From Brucella grignonensis (GTDB lineage Bacteria; Pseudomonadota; Alphaproteobacteria; Rhizobiales; Rhizobiaceae): 64,000 bases of DNA. The notes below the pieces were generated by a model that was not told where the DNA came from, made no database searches, and worked only from the letters and a program-made list of their open reading frames with translations. This document shows, one piece after another, positions 8,537 to 18,129 of this stretch (the first letter of the stretch is position 1; the number at the start of each line of letters is the position of its first letter). The DNA is taken from contig NZ_NNRL01000159.1 of NCBI RefSeq assembly GCF_002252505.1, positions 1 through 64,000 on the forward strand, written 5' to 3'. Both the position numbers and the translations under genes were made by a program.

Positions 8537-10231
8537 ATGTCATTTGTCGCCAAAGCCTTTTCTCGTTTCAGACATTCCCTTTCCGGCATCGGGCTGGCAC
8601 TGGGAACTCTTCTGTTCGCAGCGGCACTGACACCAAGCCTGGTTCCACGAACATATGTGATGCAAGGCATCTTGTGTGGCGTGGCATTTGGTTCGGGATA
8701 TGGTCTTGGCGTTTTCTGGCGCTGGATTTGGCACTACCTCGAATTGCCTGAGCCAGCTGATCACTTGCGCAGTCGTGTCAATCTCATCGTCGGGCTTATT
8801 TGTCTAGCCGTCGCGATAGCAGCACTTTACCTGTCAGCCGGCTGGCAGAACTCAGTGCGATCTGTAATGGGTATGGAGCCTGTGCCGAGCGCTTATCCCG
8901 CAAGCGTATGCGGGTTGGCTATCGTTACGTTTCTGATCCTGTTGCTGTTGACCCGCGCGCTCATCTGGCTTGGGCGCTACATTTCGGCAAAAATATACCG
9001 CATTGTGCCACGACGAGTAGCCAATGTCGTGGGGATAGCGCTGACCGTTCTCCTTATCTGGACGATTGCAAACGGCCTTCTTATTCAATCAACATTTGAG
9101 GTTCTTGATCGTTCGTTCCGCGAATTTGATGCTTTGATCGAGCCGGATCGCCCGCAACCTGTTGCCGCTGATAAAACCGGAAGCACCGCGTCTCTCTTGA
9201 AATGGAATGAACTGGGACGTGCTGGTCGTGAATTTGTAGCATCAGGGCCAACTGCCGACGAAATCTCGTCATTCACAGGACGTGAGGCCTTGGACCCCAT
9301 CCGGGTCTATGCCGGCCTGAATGTGGCCGATCAACCCAGACAGCGTGCGGAACGCGCCCTTGAAGAACTTAAACGCCAAAACGGGTTTGACCGTTCTATC
9401 CTTGTCATCATCACACCGACAGGTACGGGCTGGGTTGATCCGGCGGCAATGGATGGCCTCGAATTTCTTCATGATGGCGATGTTGCCAGCATTGCCATGC
9501 AATATTCCTATCTCAACAGCCCACTTTCGCTGCTCTTCCAGCCCGAATATGGAGCCGAAGCCTCGCGCGCACTGTTCACAACCGTCTATAACTACTGGAA
9601 AACCCTGCCGAAAGACCAGCGTCCACGCCTGTATCTCTATGGCCTCAGTCTGGGTGCAATGAATTCCGAAAAGTCCATTGCCCTGTTTGAAATGCTGGAA
9701 GACCCGATCAACGGAGCATTATGGAGCGGGCCACCCTTCCCGAGCCGCGACTGGAAACAGATTACGCGCGACAGAAATGCTGGATCTCCAGAATGGCTGC
9801 CTGTTTTCCGGGACGGATCTTTCGTCCGCTTCATGAACCAAAAAGGGGAGGCTCCCGGCAATGGCACCCGATGGGGACCTCTTCGTATCGTCTATTTGCA
9901 ATATGCGAGCGATGCAGTGGTCTTCTTTGACAGTCACGCATTCTATCGGCAGCCGGAATGGATGAATGCTCCACGCGGATACGATGTTTCACCACAATTG
10001 AGGTGGTATCCGGTGGTTACAATGTTACAGCTTGCGTTGGATATGGCTTTCGCGACCACAACACCGTTGGGTCATGGTCATGTTTATGCGCCGGAACACT
10101 ATGTTGATGCCTGGATCGAAGTCGCGGATATCGATGGCTGGAGCGAAGATCAGATCAATCGGCTCAAACAATACCTGCACCATAAGATGACTGGCGAGGA
10201 TGTTGAAGGGTACGACCAGCGCGGCGGTTAG
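8537..10231 (+). CDS. membrane-anchored alpha/beta-hydrolase family protein
   Basis: A 564-residue protein. The first ~185 residues hold about five hydrophobic segments (GIGLALGTLLFAAALTPSLVP, LIVGLICLAVAIAALYL, ALTVLLIWTIANGLL). The C-terminal half is a hydrolase-like domain with the nucleophile-elbow motif GLSLG near residue 370. This matches the two-part family (Abhydrolase_9 N-terminal membrane region plus alpha/beta-hydrolase domain) found in many actinobacteria and alphaproteobacteria. Substrate is unknown; an envelope lipid or ester role is only inference. It stands alone between the tRNA-Lys and a repeat cluster. The ATG at 8537 gives the family-typical N-terminus. Confidence 0.8.
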   Translation: MSFVAKAFSRFRHSLSGIGLALGTLLFAAALTPSLVPRTYVMQGILCGVAFGSGYGLGVFWRWIWHYLELPEPADHLRSRVNLIVGLICLAVAIAALYLSAGWQNSVRSVMGMEPVPSAYPASVCGLAIVTFLILLLLTRALIWLGRYISAKIYRIVPRRVANVVGIALTVLLIWTIANGLLIQSTFEVLDRSFREFDALIEPDRPQPVAADKTGSTASLLKWNELGRAGREFVASGPTADEISSFTGREALDPIRVYAGLNVADQPRQRAERALEELKRQNGFDRSILVIITPTGTGWVDPAAMDGLEFLHDGDVASIAMQYSYLNSPLSLLFQPEYGAEASRALFTTVYNYWKTLPKDQRPRLYLYGLSLGAMNSEKSIALFEMLEDPINGALWSGPPFPSRDWKQITRDRNAGSPEWLPVFRDGSFVRFMNQKGEAPGNGTRWGPLRIVYLQYASDAVVFFDSHAFYRQPEWMNAPRGYDVSPQLRWYPVVTMLQLALDMAFATTTPLGHGHVYAPEHYVDAWIEVADIDGWSEDQINRLKQYLHHKMTGEDVEGYDQRGG

Positions 10232-10400
10232 AGCGCATCCCGAAAAGTGTGAAACGGTTTTCGGACAAAGATGTGCGTTAAAACAAATATTTAGAGCATT
10301 TCCAGCAAAAGTGCGAAGCGGTTTTGCGTCGGATAATGCGAAAAAACAAAGAGATAGAGCATTTCCAATGATTCAAGAAAAACAGGAAATGCTCTAGAAC
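10231..10400. repeat. dispersed palindromic repeat cluster (Bru-RS-like)
   Basis: The first 67 bases (10231-10297) differ by one base from 17435-17501. The second half contains the other recurring module (GCATTTCCAGCAAAAGTGCG, then AGCGGTTTTGCG) and ends in an inverted pair AGAGCATTTCC...GGAAATGCTCT. It begins at the stop of the hydrolase gene. The family also occurs at 13670, 17435, 20400, 24046, 36759 and 60862, always between genes. Confidence 0.75.
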
Positions 10401-10425
10401 GTCTATGAATTACCTCCAAACAAAA

Positions 10426-10457
10426 AACAGCCGCCCTTTTGAGGCGGCTGTTTTTTT
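10426..10457. terminator. rho-independent terminator (bidirectional)
   Basis: The hairpin AACAGCCGCC / GGCGGCTGTT with loop CTTTTGA is flanked by A-run and T-run, so it can stop transcription from both sides. It lies just beyond the stop of the minus-strand BA14K-like gene. Confidence 0.8.
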
Positions 10458-10470
10458 GAGGTTCAACTTA

Positions 10471-10995
10471 TCAACGGTAAGGCGAATAGCATTGCTGACG
10501 TGGACCGTTGTAAGGCTGGAACGTATTGTCCGAAGCACGGTAAGACCTGTAACGGTTATAGCACCACTGAACATGGTTGTTGCTATAACGATACACCGGC
10601 TGAGGTGCAGGCTGCGCAATCGCACCGCCGATGACCGCACCAGCACCGAAGGCAGCCAATGGATACCACCAGCCATCATTGTAACGGCGATAGCCATGAC
10701 GATAGTGATTGTAGCCGCGATAGCCATTCCAATAGCCTGGACGTGGGCGATGATGGCCATTCCAGCCCGGCCGACCTGGGCGGTGACCATTCCAACCCGG
10801 ACGGCCTGGACGATGACCATTCCAATGGCCATGTCCGCGACGGTCCCAACGATCATTCCGAACAGGAACGACGTTATCGCTGCCCGCCACCTGGGCAGTG
10901 AGCAGGACCGGAGCAGCAGAAACTGGCGCCATCGCACCGATCATAAAAGTGGCGCCGATTACGCCAACCATCATTTTTTTCAAGGTGTTAATCAT
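10471..10995 (-). CDS. BA14K family secreted protein
   Basis: A 174-residue exported protein. The start is the ATG at 10993-10995, preceded by GGAGAACGAG; a longer frame upstream has no ribosome site. Residues 1-27 form a signal peptide ([20 protein letters not shown], cleavage after SAA). Next comes a low-complexity region of repeated [10 protein letters not shown] units rich in Gly, His, Arg and Trp, then a hydrophobic glycine stretch ([13 protein letters not shown]). The C-terminal domain [19 protein letters not shown] ... GPRQQCYSP is the BA14K signature, named for a Brucella immunoreactive 14-kDa protein with lectin-like activity. Likely envelope-associated. The repeats may vary in number between strains. 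Confidence 0.85.
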   Translation of the reverse strand: MINTLKKMMVGVIGATFMIGAMAPVSAAPVLLTAQVAGSDNVVPVRNDRWDRRGHGHWNGHRPGRPGWNGHRPGRPGWNGHHRPRPGYWNGYRGYNHYRHGYRRYNDGWWYPLAAFGAGAVIGGAIAQPAPQPVYRYSNNHVQWCYNRYRSYRASDNTFQPYNGPRQQCYSPYR

Positions 10996-11065
10996 CTCGT
11001 TCTCCAGTTCAACTGCACACATCATGGTCGATGTTAGATGAACGTGTGCTGAATGATAGGCAAGA

Positions 11066-11085
11066 ATATATAGCACCCTATATAT
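11066..11085. promoter_or_regulatory. 20-bp palindrome between divergent BA14K and LOV-HK genes
   Basis: ATATATAG-CACC-CTATATAT is a perfect inverted repeat (8-base arms, 4-base centre). It lies 70 bases upstream of the BA14K-like start and 250 bases before the LOV kinase. It may be an operator or promoter element; nothing identifies the binding protein. Confidence 0.35.
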
Positions 11086-11335
11086 CTGACAAGTGATAGG
11101 CCCGCGCTCAGCGCGAACATAATTAATGCAAACCCGGTTTACTGCCGATCCGGTGCGATGATCGTTTGTTAATTTTTCGAACCTGACATTCAAAAAGTAT
11201 TTGCATCGGTTGGAATTCAAACGTCAAATTCTACAAACTAGGAATAAATGCGATTTTATTCGCAATTACTGCCATTATCAGTTAACTTTGCAACCTTCTA
11301 AAATGAGTTGTAGCGGCGTGTGTGTTGGGGGTGTC

Positions 11336-12811
11336 GTGTCAACTGAATTAGAATCAGCCAGCAATTTAGTATCGGGCTTGATGTCAAAAGATACCAATCC
11401 ATTCTTAGCTGCGGTTGAACATACGCCTACGCCGATGCTGATCACCGATCCGCGCCTGCTGGATAACCCAATCGTCTATGCGAACAAGGCCTTCCTGCAA
11501 CTGACAGGCTATTTCCCAGATGAGATCATTGGAAAAAATTGCAGATTTCTGCAGGGCGCAGAAACGTCTCCCGAGCATGTGGCAAGAATTAAAGCTGCTT
11601 TGACAGCGGAAACATCCATCAATATCGACATACTGAACTACAAAAAATCTGGGGAGGCTTTCTGGAACAGACTGCATATTTCACCAGTCAAAGGCCCTGA
11701 TGGCGTAGTTCAGCATTTTGTCTCAACTCAGCTTGATGTCACGCTCGAACTCAAACAGCTTGTTGAACTTCAACAAGAGCGAGACTCGCTGTCCAATGAG
11801 ACCAAACGGCGTCAGAACTACCTCGACTATATCGTAGATGTTGCCAATATCGGCTATTGGACCTGTGACATTAGGTCTGGCAATGTCACAGGTTCAGCTG
11901 AATGTCGCCGTATTTTTGGGTTCGAGGAAAGCGAGCACATTCATTTTGACCAGATTATCGACATGGTGGTGCTGGAAGACAGAATGGCAGTGTTGCAGAA
12001 AACTGAAGAGGCTTTTGCGACCGGCGAACCCTATTCCATGGAATATCGGATCGTAAACAGAGCCGGCGAAACCGTATGGGTGGAAACGCGTGCAAAAGCT
12101 CTACTCAGCGAGAACCCGACATTGCTTGGCGTCATGCTGGATGTCACTGAACGCAAGCAAACCGAAGCCGACAAAGCCCTCGTAACCCGTGAAATTTCTC
12201 ACCGTTTCAAGAACTCGATGGCGATGGTGCAATCCATTGCTAACCAGACGTTGCGTAATGCAAGCGATTCCGAACAAGCGCGTCAGCTCTTCAACGAGCG
12301 CCTGCATGCGCTCGCACAAGCGCATGATATGTTACTTCAGAAAGACTGGGGCGGCGCGACCATCACACAAATATCCAATATGGCACTGGCCCCGTTCAAC
12401 AGAACATTCGGCAACCGTATTCGCATGGGTGGCCCTTCGTTGTTCGTGAGTGATCGCGTGACAGTGTCGCTTTCGCTAGGGCTATATGAGCTTGCGACCA
12501 ATGCCGTCAAATATGGTGCTCTATCCAACGAACACGGCGGCATCGATTTCAGCTGGGGCGTCGTTGATGATCAGGGCCAAAAGAAATTCCAGATGTGCTG
12601 GATAGAAACAAACGGACCATCCGTCACGCGCCCGTCACATCGTGGTTTCGGCCAGCGCCTGTTGCGTCTTGTGTTGGCGGAAGAACTGAAAGCGCAATGC
12701 GACATTGATTTCGCTCCTTCAGGTCTGAAAATCAATGTTCTCGCACCGATTACCCCCGACGTGTTTCCTGGGTTCGACCACAAGATGAAATCAGGTCAAT
12801 TGATTGCCTGA
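11336..12811 (+). CDS. blue-light-activated LOV-PAS HWE-type histidine kinase
   Basis: This cytoplasmic sensor kinase has an N-terminal LOV domain with the flavin-binding motif GKNCRFLQG, a second PAS domain ([16 protein letters not shown]... ITVWVETRA type, about residues 165-285) and an HWE/HisKA_2 kinase end ([35 protein letters not shown]). Blue light forms a flavin adduct with the LOV cysteine and activates autophosphorylation on the His of EISHRFKN. In Brucella abortus LOV-HK is known to feed the general stress response and affect virulence. The GTG at 11336 was chosen because a GGGGG ribosome site precedes it, and it gives 491 residues with the cysteine at position 69, as I recall for the Brucella protein. 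ATGs at 11303 or downstream are alternatives. Confidence 0.88.
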   Translation: MSTELESASNLVSGLMSKDTNPFLAAVEHTPTPMLITDPRLLDNPIVYANKAFLQLTGYFPDEIIGKNCRFLQGAETSPEHVARIKAALTAETSINIDILNYKKSGEAFWNRLHISPVKGPDGVVQHFVSTQLDVTLELKQLVELQQERDSLSNETKRRQNYLDYIVDVANIGYWTCDIRSGNVTGSAECRRIFGFEESEHIHFDQIIDMVVLEDRMAVLQKTEEAFATGEPYSMEYRIVNRAGETVWVETRAKALLSENPTLLGVMLDVTERKQTEADKALVTREISHRFKNSMAMVQSIANQTLRNASDSEQARQLFNERLHALAQAHDMLLQKDWGGATITQISNMALAPFNRTFGNRIRMGGPSLFVSDRVTVSLSLGLYELATNAVKYGALSNEHGGIDFSWGVVDDQGQKKFQMCWIETNGPSVTRPSHRGFGQRLLRLVLAEELKAQCDIDFAPSGLKINVLAPITPDVFPGFDHKMKSGQLIA

Positions 12812-12886
12812 ATTTGCTCGACAGCAATGCAGAGAGGCAATTTGCCATCTGGCATAGGCATGGTAAAAGCGCCATATGCTGCAATC

Positions 12887-13663
12887 ATGAACGATAACTC
12901 CTCCCCCCTTTTAACCGCCCGTACGGACGAACCGTTATCCTCCACGCGTGATATAGCGCCCGGTGGAACGCATTTCCTGCCTCTGTCTGCGGATGCTCCA
13001 GCAGTTGAATGGCGGATCGCTGAGGGTTTGACGGATTATGAAGCAGCGCTTGCCTTCATGGAAGCGCGCGTTCAGGCCATTCGCGAAGGTACGGAAAACG
13101 AGCTCGTCTGGCTCGTTGAGCACCCCTCGCTCTACACCGCGGGCACAAGTGCCCATGCAGAAGATCTGCTGACGCCTGATCGTTTCCCTGTCTTTAACAC
13201 CGGACGCGGCGGCGAATACACCTATCATGGTCCCGGCCAGCGGGTGGCTTATATCATGCTCGACCTCAAACGACGCCGTGAAGATGTGCGCGCGTTTGTA
13301 ACGGCGCTTGAACAGTGGATCGTCGAGACTCTCGCACAGTTCAATATCAAGGGCGAGCGACGCGCAGATCGCGTTGGCGTATGGGTTGTGCGCCCTGAAA
13401 AGCCGCCACTTGCCAATGGCAGCATGTGCGAAGACAAGATCGCAGCCATCGGCATTCGCCTGCGTCGCTGGGTCAGTTTCCACGGCATTGCCATCAATGT
13501 TGAGCCGGAACTCGAACATTTCGGCGGCATCGTTCCTTGCGGCATCGCCGAATATGGCGTTACCAGTCTGGTCGATCTGGGACTACCGGTTACGATGGGC
13601 GACGTGGATGTCGCTCTCGGCAAGGCCTTTGAAAGCGTTTTCGGCCCTCGTCAGACAAAGTGA
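12887..13663 (+). CDS. lipB: octanoyltransferase LipB
   Basis: LipB moves octanoyl groups from acyl carrier protein to lipoyl domains of 2-oxoacid dehydrogenases and the glycine cleavage H protein, the first step of lipoate synthesis. Family motifs are present: [15 protein letters not shown], the catalytic Lys in [19 protein letters not shown], and the catalytic Cys in GGIVPCGI. From the ATG at 12887 the protein has 258 residues. The frame is open from 12827, but the extra 20 residues are not typical. The gene follows LOV-HK by about 75 bases on the same strand and may be cotranscribed, though with no functional link. A repeat element follows the stop. Confidence 0.9.
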   Translation: MNDNSSPLLTARTDEPLSSTRDIAPGGTHFLPLSADAPAVEWRIAEGLTDYEAALAFMEARVQAIREGTENELVWLVEHPSLYTAGTSAHAEDLLTPDRFPVFNTGRGGEYTYHGPGQRVAYIMLDLKRRREDVRAFVTALEQWIVETLAQFNIKGERRADRVGVWVVRPEKPPLANGSMCEDKIAAIGIRLRRWVSFHGIAINVEPELEHFGGIVPCGIAEYGVTSLVDLGLPVTMGDVDVALGKAFESVFGPRQTK

Positions 13664-13669
13664 AATTAA

Positions 13670-13776
13670 AGCATTTCCTGCAAAAGTGCGTCGCGGTTTT
13701 GCATGAGAATGTCGCGGTTTTGCATGAGAATAAAGAGTAGGGTGGTTCCAACGATTTAATCTTAATTGGAACCGCC
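13670..13776. repeat. dispersed repeat with internal 21-bp tandem duplication and terminator-like hairpin
   Basis: The module AAAGCATTTCCTGCAAAAGT...GCGGTTTTGC belongs to the same family as the repeat at 10231. Inside it a 21-base unit occurs twice in tandem (13690-13710 and 13711-13731). The end forms an inverted repeat GGGTGGTTCCA / TGGAACCGCCC that could terminate lipB and the convergent exporter gene. Confidence 0.65.
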
Positions 13777-14697
13777 CTAGACGGCCTTCACGCGCCTTTC
13801 ACGCATGAAGACATAAAAGCCCGATCCGACGATGATAAAGATGCCAAACCATTTCGACGGTGTTGGAAAATCACCGAAGACAATCAATCCGACCAGCACT
13901 GCATTGACGATTTCAAGATACTGGAACGGCGCAAGCATCGATGCGGGCGCAAGCTTGAACGCCTGCACGACCAGCAGATGACTGACGGTGCCAATCGTGC
14001 CAAGCAGGAGCAACAACAACCATGGTTGCAGACTGTGCGGCAGCGAGAAAGTCAAATCCTCGACGCCGATGGCCGTGCCAAACACCATGGCAAGGCCAGC
14101 AAGAAAAGAACCACCGATGCCTGCATAGAACTGCATGACGACCGGGCTTTCCTTCGCGCCATATTTGCGGTTCAAGATCAGATAGATCGCGAAGGTGACA
14201 GCGGTCGCCAGGGGCAACAGTGATACCGCCCCGAAAATCTCAAAGCTCGGCTGAATGACGATCATCGTGCCGATCAGCCCGATACCGACGGCACTGAAGC
14301 GGCGCCAACCAACCTTTTCTTTCAGAAACACAGCAGAAAGCAGCGTCAAGATCAGTGGTTCGGCGAAAAAAACCGCCATGGCATCGGCCAGGGGCATATA
14401 TTTGACGGCCGTGAAAAAGCATGTTCCGCCAAACCCCATCAGGGCACCGCGAACCAGATTACCGGTAAGATGCGTCGTGCGCAAAGCTGCGAACCCGCCC
14501 ATGACGATCAACATCAGGAACATGAGCACCGACTGGATGAAAAAACGCATAAAGGTGACGGTTGCGGGCGGCATGTTATCCATCATGGCAAGCCATTTGC
14601 CGATGGCATCCATAAGCGGCAGCAACAACACAGAGAGCACCATGATTGCCATGCCCTTCACATGCGCTTCTACGCCAACCGCTGCCCTGCTCTGCAT
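13777..14697 (-). CDS. EamA/DMT family transporter
   Basis: A 306-residue inner-membrane protein with about ten hydrophobic segments arranged as two EamA halves. The first half includes GMAIMVLSVLLLPLMDAIGK and the pore-side motif MPLADAMAVFFAEPLI; the second includes GTVSHLLVVQAFKLAPASML and PFQYLEIVNAVLVG. Drug/metabolite superfamily proteins carry small solutes such as amino acids, S-adenosylmethionine or riboflavin; the substrate is not evident. The protein ends in the basic tail MRERRVKAV. It converges with lipB and is divergent from parE. Confidence 0.8.
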   Translation of the reverse strand: MQSRAAVGVEAHVKGMAIMVLSVLLLPLMDAIGKWLAMMDNMPPATVTFMRFFIQSVLMFLMLIVMGGFAALRTTHLTGNLVRGALMGFGGTCFFTAVKYMPLADAMAVFFAEPLILTLLSAVFLKEKVGWRRFSAVGIGLIGTMIVIQPSFEIFGAVSLLPLATAVTFAIYLILNRKYGAKESPVVMQFYAGIGGSFLAGLAMVFGTAIGVEDLTFSLPHSLQPWLLLLLLGTIGTVSHLLVVQAFKLAPASMLAPFQYLEIVNAVLVGLIVFGDFPTPSKWFGIFIIVGSGFYVFMRERRVKAV

Positions 14698-14994
14698 TTC
14701 ATCACTCGCAATTTTCTCACCACCTCTTGCGCTTACGCGAATGGCCTGCCTGTTTCCATCTTAATTCGCTTAAGAAAAGCACCCGGTTTGACTTTCGCCA
14801 TGTTTCTGGTGCAAATCGGTCTCGCTGTGAGCAAAACCATTTGATAACCTCGGGCAAAAGCGGAACGTAAGGCGAACTTTATTCGCATTGCGGGTGTTCC
14901 CGTGGCATTATCTATGTGATTCGCAGACAACTTATTTCGCGCCGTTAACTGGGGCGGTTCTTTCGGTTTCAGACAGAAAGCTTTTCGGACAAAG
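14698..14994. other. spacer between divergent DMT exporter and parE genes
   Basis: No supported gene. It must carry the divergent promoters. A fragment TTTTCGGACAAAGATG just before the parE ATG equals part of the dispersed repeat module (TTTTCGGACAAAGATG at 10258-10273), so the parE start overlaps or adjoins a worn repeat end. Confidence 0.45.
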
Positions 14995-17100
14995 ATGGAC
15001 GACAGCAACGATCTCTTTTCCAGAGTAGTCAACAATGCCCGTGAACGGCAGATGGAGCAGCAGCCCAAGAAGGCTCCCGCATCGACGCCTGTTGCGCAAA
15101 CGGCAACGACACCATCTGCACCGAAGCCGGCTCCTGTTGCGACGAAGGCTCCGCCTGTTATATCAGGCGCTGATGAGTACAACGCCTCCTCCATTCGAGT
15201 TCTTGAGGGTCTGGAACCGGTTCGTTTGCGTCCCGGCATGTATATTGGCGGCACCGACGAAAAGGCTCTGCATCACCTCTTCGCAGAAGTCATCGACAAT
15301 TCGATGGACGAAGCAGTTGCAGGCCATGCCAACTTCATAGAAGTCAGCCTTGATGCAGAAGGCTTCCTGACGGTCAGCGACAATGGTCGCGGCATCCCGG
15401 TTGATGAGCACCCGCAAGTTCCGGGAAAATCCACACTTGAAGTCATCATGACCAAGCTGCATGCGGGCGGTAAGTTTGACGGCAAAGCCTATGAAACATC
15501 CGGCGGTCTGCACGGCGTCGGCGTTTCGGTCGTCAATGCGCTGTCCGATGTTCTGGAAGTCGAAGTCGCGCGCAATCGTCGTCTTTATCGTCAGCGCTTT
15601 TCGCGCGGCATTCCGCAGGGCGGCCTTGAAGACGTCGGCGAGGTGCATAACCGTCGCGGCACGCGCGTCCGCTTCCATCCAGACCCGGATATTTTCGGCA
15701 AGAACGCCCATTTCGATCCGCACCGGCTTTATCGCATGGCACGCTCGAAGGCCTATCTGTTTGGCGGCGTGGAAATCCGCTGGAGCTGCGATCCGGCTCT
15801 TCTCGACCCAAAAAAAGAAACGCCTGAAAAGGCTGTTTTTCACTTCCCCGGCGGTCTCAAGGATTATCTCTCTGCCTCGCTTGGCAAAGAGCATCAGGTG
15901 ACGCGCGAGATTTTCTCAGGCCGCACTGAAAAGCAGGGCGGGCACGGCGCAGTTGAATGGGCTGTATCGTGGTATGGCGGCGATGGCTTCGTCAATTCCT
16001 ACTGTAACACGATCCCGACGGGCGACGGCGGCACGCATGAAGCAGGTCTGCGCATTGCATTGACACGTGGCCTCAAAGCCTATGCAGAGCTGACCAACAA
16101 CAAACGCGCTTCAATCATCACCACCGATGACGTGATGATTTCAGCTGCCGCCATGATGTCGGTTTTCATTCGCGAGCCTGAATTTGTCGGTCAGACTAAA
16201 GACAAGCTTGCCACTGTTGAGGCGCAGCGTATTGTGGAAAATGTCATCCGCGATCCGTTCGACCACTGGCTTACAGCTTCGCCGCAGGAAGCTTCACGTC
16301 TGCTCGACTGGGTTGTCGATCGTGCGGAAGAGCGCCTGCGCCGTCGTCAGGAAAAGGAAACTGTCCGCAAAAGTGCTACGCGCAAGCTGCGTCTCCCCGG
16401 CAAGCTTGCCGATTGCACGCAGAATGCGGCGGCCGGTGCCGAACTGTTCATCGTCGAGGGTGACTCGGCCGGTGGTTCGGCGAAACAGGCGCGCAATCGT
16501 TCCAATCAGGCGATCCTGCCGCTGCGCGGCAAAATTCTGAACGTAGCGAGCGCGGGCCGTGAAAAACTGACCGCAAACCAGCAGATTGCCGATCTCGTGC
16601 AGGCACTGGGAGCCGGTACGCGCAAGAATTATCGCGAAGATGATCTTCGCTATGACCGCGTCATCGTGATGACCGATGCGGACGTGGATGGCGCACATAT
16701 CGCATCGCTTCTGATTACATTTTTCTATCAGGAGATGCCGGATCTCATCCGCAACGGTCATCTCTATCTCGCCGTACCGCCGCTTTATCGTCTGAGCCAG
16801 GGCGGCAAAGTCGCCTATGCACGCGATGATGCGCACAAGGACGAATTGCTTCGCACCATGTTCACCGGACGCGGCAAGATAGAAATCGGTCGCTTCAAAG
16901 GCCTTGGCGAAATGCGTGCCGAGCAGCTCAAAGAAACGACCATGGACCCCAAGAAACGCACGCTTCTGCGCGTACACGTCGATGAAGACTATATCGATGA
17001 GACGCGTAACACCGTCGATGATCTGATGGGCACAAAGCCGGAAGCCCGCTTCCGTTTCATTCAGGATCGTGCAGCCTTCGTGGAAGAACTCGACATCTGA
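14995..17100 (+). CDS. parE: DNA topoisomerase IV subunit B
   Basis: ParE is the ATPase subunit of the type II topoisomerase that decatenates daughter chromosomes. After an unusual Pro/Ala-rich N-terminal extension (about residues 20-55) comes the GHKL ATPase (EVIDNSMDEAVAG, DNGRGIP, GGLHGVGVSVVNALS). The transducer domain and then the TOPRIM domain follow, with EGDSAGG beginning near residue 488 and DADVDGAHI. The C-terminus ends with the GyrB/ParE region RFKGLGEM ... TMDPKKRTL. At 701 residues it lacks the long insertion of E. coli-type GyrB, which favours ParE. ATG at 14995. Its partner ParC is not in this window. A hairpin terminator follows. Confidence 0.92.
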   Translation: MDDSNDLFSRVVNNARERQMEQQPKKAPASTPVAQTATTPSAPKPAPVATKAPPVISGADEYNASSIRVLEGLEPVRLRPGMYIGGTDEKALHHLFAEVIDNSMDEAVAGHANFIEVSLDAEGFLTVSDNGRGIPVDEHPQVPGKSTLEVIMTKLHAGGKFDGKAYETSGGLHGVGVSVVNALSDVLEVEVARNRRLYRQRFSRGIPQGGLEDVGEVHNRRGTRVRFHPDPDIFGKNAHFDPHRLYRMARSKAYLFGGVEIRWSCDPALLDPKKETPEKAVFHFPGGLKDYLSASLGKEHQVTREIFSGRTEKQGGHGAVEWAVSWYGGDGFVNSYCNTIPTGDGGTHEAGLRIALTRGLKAYAELTNNKRASIITTDDVMISAAAMMSVFIREPEFVGQTKDKLATVEAQRIVENVIRDPFDHWLTASPQEASRLLDWVVDRAEERLRRRQEKETVRKSATRKLRLPGKLADCTQNAAAGAELFIVEGDSAGGSAKQARNRSNQAILPLRGKILNVASAGREKLTANQQIADLVQALGAGTRKNYREDDLRYDRVIVMTDADVDGAHIASLLITFFYQEMPDLIRNGHLYLAVPPLYRLSQGGKVAYARDDAHKDELLRTMFTGRGKIEIGRFKGLGEMRAEQLKETTMDPKKRTLLRVHVDEDYIDETRNTVDDLMGTKPEARFRFIQDRAAFVEELDI

Positions 17101-17135
17101 TTGGGATCAATCGGGTGGCAATACGTGAAAATGCA

Positions 17136-17171
17136 GACGGCAACTCATCAACAATGAGCTGCCGTTTTCTG
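17136..17171 (+). terminator. rho-independent terminator after parE
   Basis: ACGGCAACTCAT and ATGAGCTGCCGT pair across a CAACA loop with one mismatch, followed by TTTTCTG. It begins about 35 bases after the parE stop and just before the convergent small gene. Confidence 0.7.
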
Positions 17172-17179
17172 TAAAAAGA

Positions 17180-17362
17180 TTAGCTTTTTACGTCAATGCC
17201 AAGCCTACTCTCAATCTCTTCGGTGGATTCTTTGACAAAGAATGTGAGATCGGTGCTCAGCGTTACAATGCGGGTTCCTGTCCCATATGCATTATAGGAA
17301 AGAACGTGGTTGAAATTCACTGCAACCCGCTCACCGCTGACATCCGTAAGCATGATCCACAT
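17180..17362 (-). CDS. small FlbD-like hypothetical protein
   Basis: A 60-residue soluble protein reading MWIMLTDVSGERVAVNFNHV and ending in a VKESTEEIESRLG helix. The pattern (short beta-strands, a T-x-I-V-T-L strand, then VKES-EE-I) resembles FlbD-family small proteins (usual form: xLTxLNGxxxxxNxxxI ... VxESxxEV). That similarity is by eye only, and no flagellar genes are nearby. A very strong ribosome site, AGGAGGAGGGG, lies just before the ATG, so the gene is probably expressed. It is convergent with parE and monocistronic. Confidence 0.65.
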   Translation of the reverse strand: MWIMLTDVSGERVAVNFNHVLSYNAYGTGTRIVTLSTDLTFFVKESTEEIESRLGIDVKS

Positions 17363-17434
17363 GTGCCCCTCCTCCTGAAAATAGTTGCTATAGAAGAGGA
17401 TAGGAGCGCGTCTTGAAATGGCAATGCTCGCTTA

Positions 17435-17640
17435 GAGCGCATCCCGAAAAGTGTGAAACGGTTTTCGGACAAAGATGCGCGTTAAAACAAATATTTAGAG
17501 CGTCGATCTGATCCAATCAGATCGAAACGCGCTCTAAAGCGGGTCGCATTTTATCATATCCATGTGACACGCTTTAAGACATTGTTTTCAAGCATGTCTT
17601 TATCCCAAAACCGGTTCCCACTTTTGGGCGACATGCTTTA
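17435..17640. repeat. dispersed palindromic repeat cluster
   Basis: 17435-17501 is nearly identical (one base change) to 10231-10297. It is followed by the inverted pair GAGCGTCGATCTGAT / ATCAGATCGAAACGCGCTC and by a second palindromic module (AAGACATTGTTTTCAAGCATGT...GGGCGACATGCTTTAG) that reaches the stop of the acetyltransferase gene. No gene is visible in this stretch. Confidence 0.7.
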
Positions 17641-18129
17641 GAGCTTTACCTGCATTCTGACCTTTTCAACATTGCGACCAAAACTCTCCGACCATTCTTC
17701 GCTGCGGTGATAGGTTCTGAACCCCGCTTTTTCATAAAGCCTGATTGCTGGAGAATTATCGGCATGGGTACCGATTTCAGCTTCCCCAAAACCATCAAGA
17801 ACAATCTGCGCCATCAGCGCACCAAGCAATGCGCCGCCTACGCCCTGACCATGGTGCGCGGGATCAACCCAGAGGTCGGAAATGTAGTTTGATTTCGGGA
17901 CACGAGCGCCCCAACCGTATATTTCGCCGCATCGTTCCGCCAACAAAACACCATCGGCATTCCCGCGCAAGTCACGCAGGAATTTGGCCTGGAGTTCCGA
18001 CCGGCTTTCATCCGTCAGCACAATGTCGCGCGCTGCGGTTTGCCACGCGCGCACCGCGATTTCAGCCATCAAAGCGAATTCGCCGGACATTTCTGCCCGG
18101 CGAATGAGAACTTCAGATTTTACCACCAT
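17638..18129 (-). CDS. GNAT family N-acetyltransferase
   Basis: A 163-residue acetyltransferase. The acetyl-CoA binding motif A reads [20 protein letters not shown] (Q/RxxGxG/A as QGVGGA), followed by the C-terminal motif [18 protein letters not shown]. It probably acetylates a small molecule or a protein amino group; the substrate cannot be read. Its start overlaps the gatA stop by ten bases, so it is translationally coupled to gatA. It is the last gene of the gatC-GNAT-gatA-GNAT unit, and a repeat cluster begins at its stop. Confidence 0.85.
   Translation of the reverse strand: MVVKSEVLIRRAEMSGEFALMAEIAVRAWQTAARDIVLTDESRSELQAKFLRDLRGNADGVLLAERCGEIYGWGARVPKSNYISDLWVDPAHHGQGVGGALLGALMAQIVLDGFGEAEIGTHADNSPAIRLYEKAGFRTYHRSEEWSESFGRNVEKVRMQVKL

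Noticed and set aside
10200-10397. 65-codon frame reading RAHPEKCETVFGQ
   Set aside because: It is a translation of the dispersed repeat; the same peptide pattern appears wherever the repeat occurs (for example near 36489-36890).
10405-11037. Long plus-strand frame opposite the BA14K-like gene (Thr/Ile/Ala-rich)
   Set aside because: Antisense shadow created by the repetitive Gly/His/Arg codons of the BA14K gene, which has a signal peptide, ribosome site and family motif.
15163-15894. 243-codon minus-strand frame within parE
   Set aside because: Antisense to well-conserved ParE motifs, no ribosome site or family pattern.
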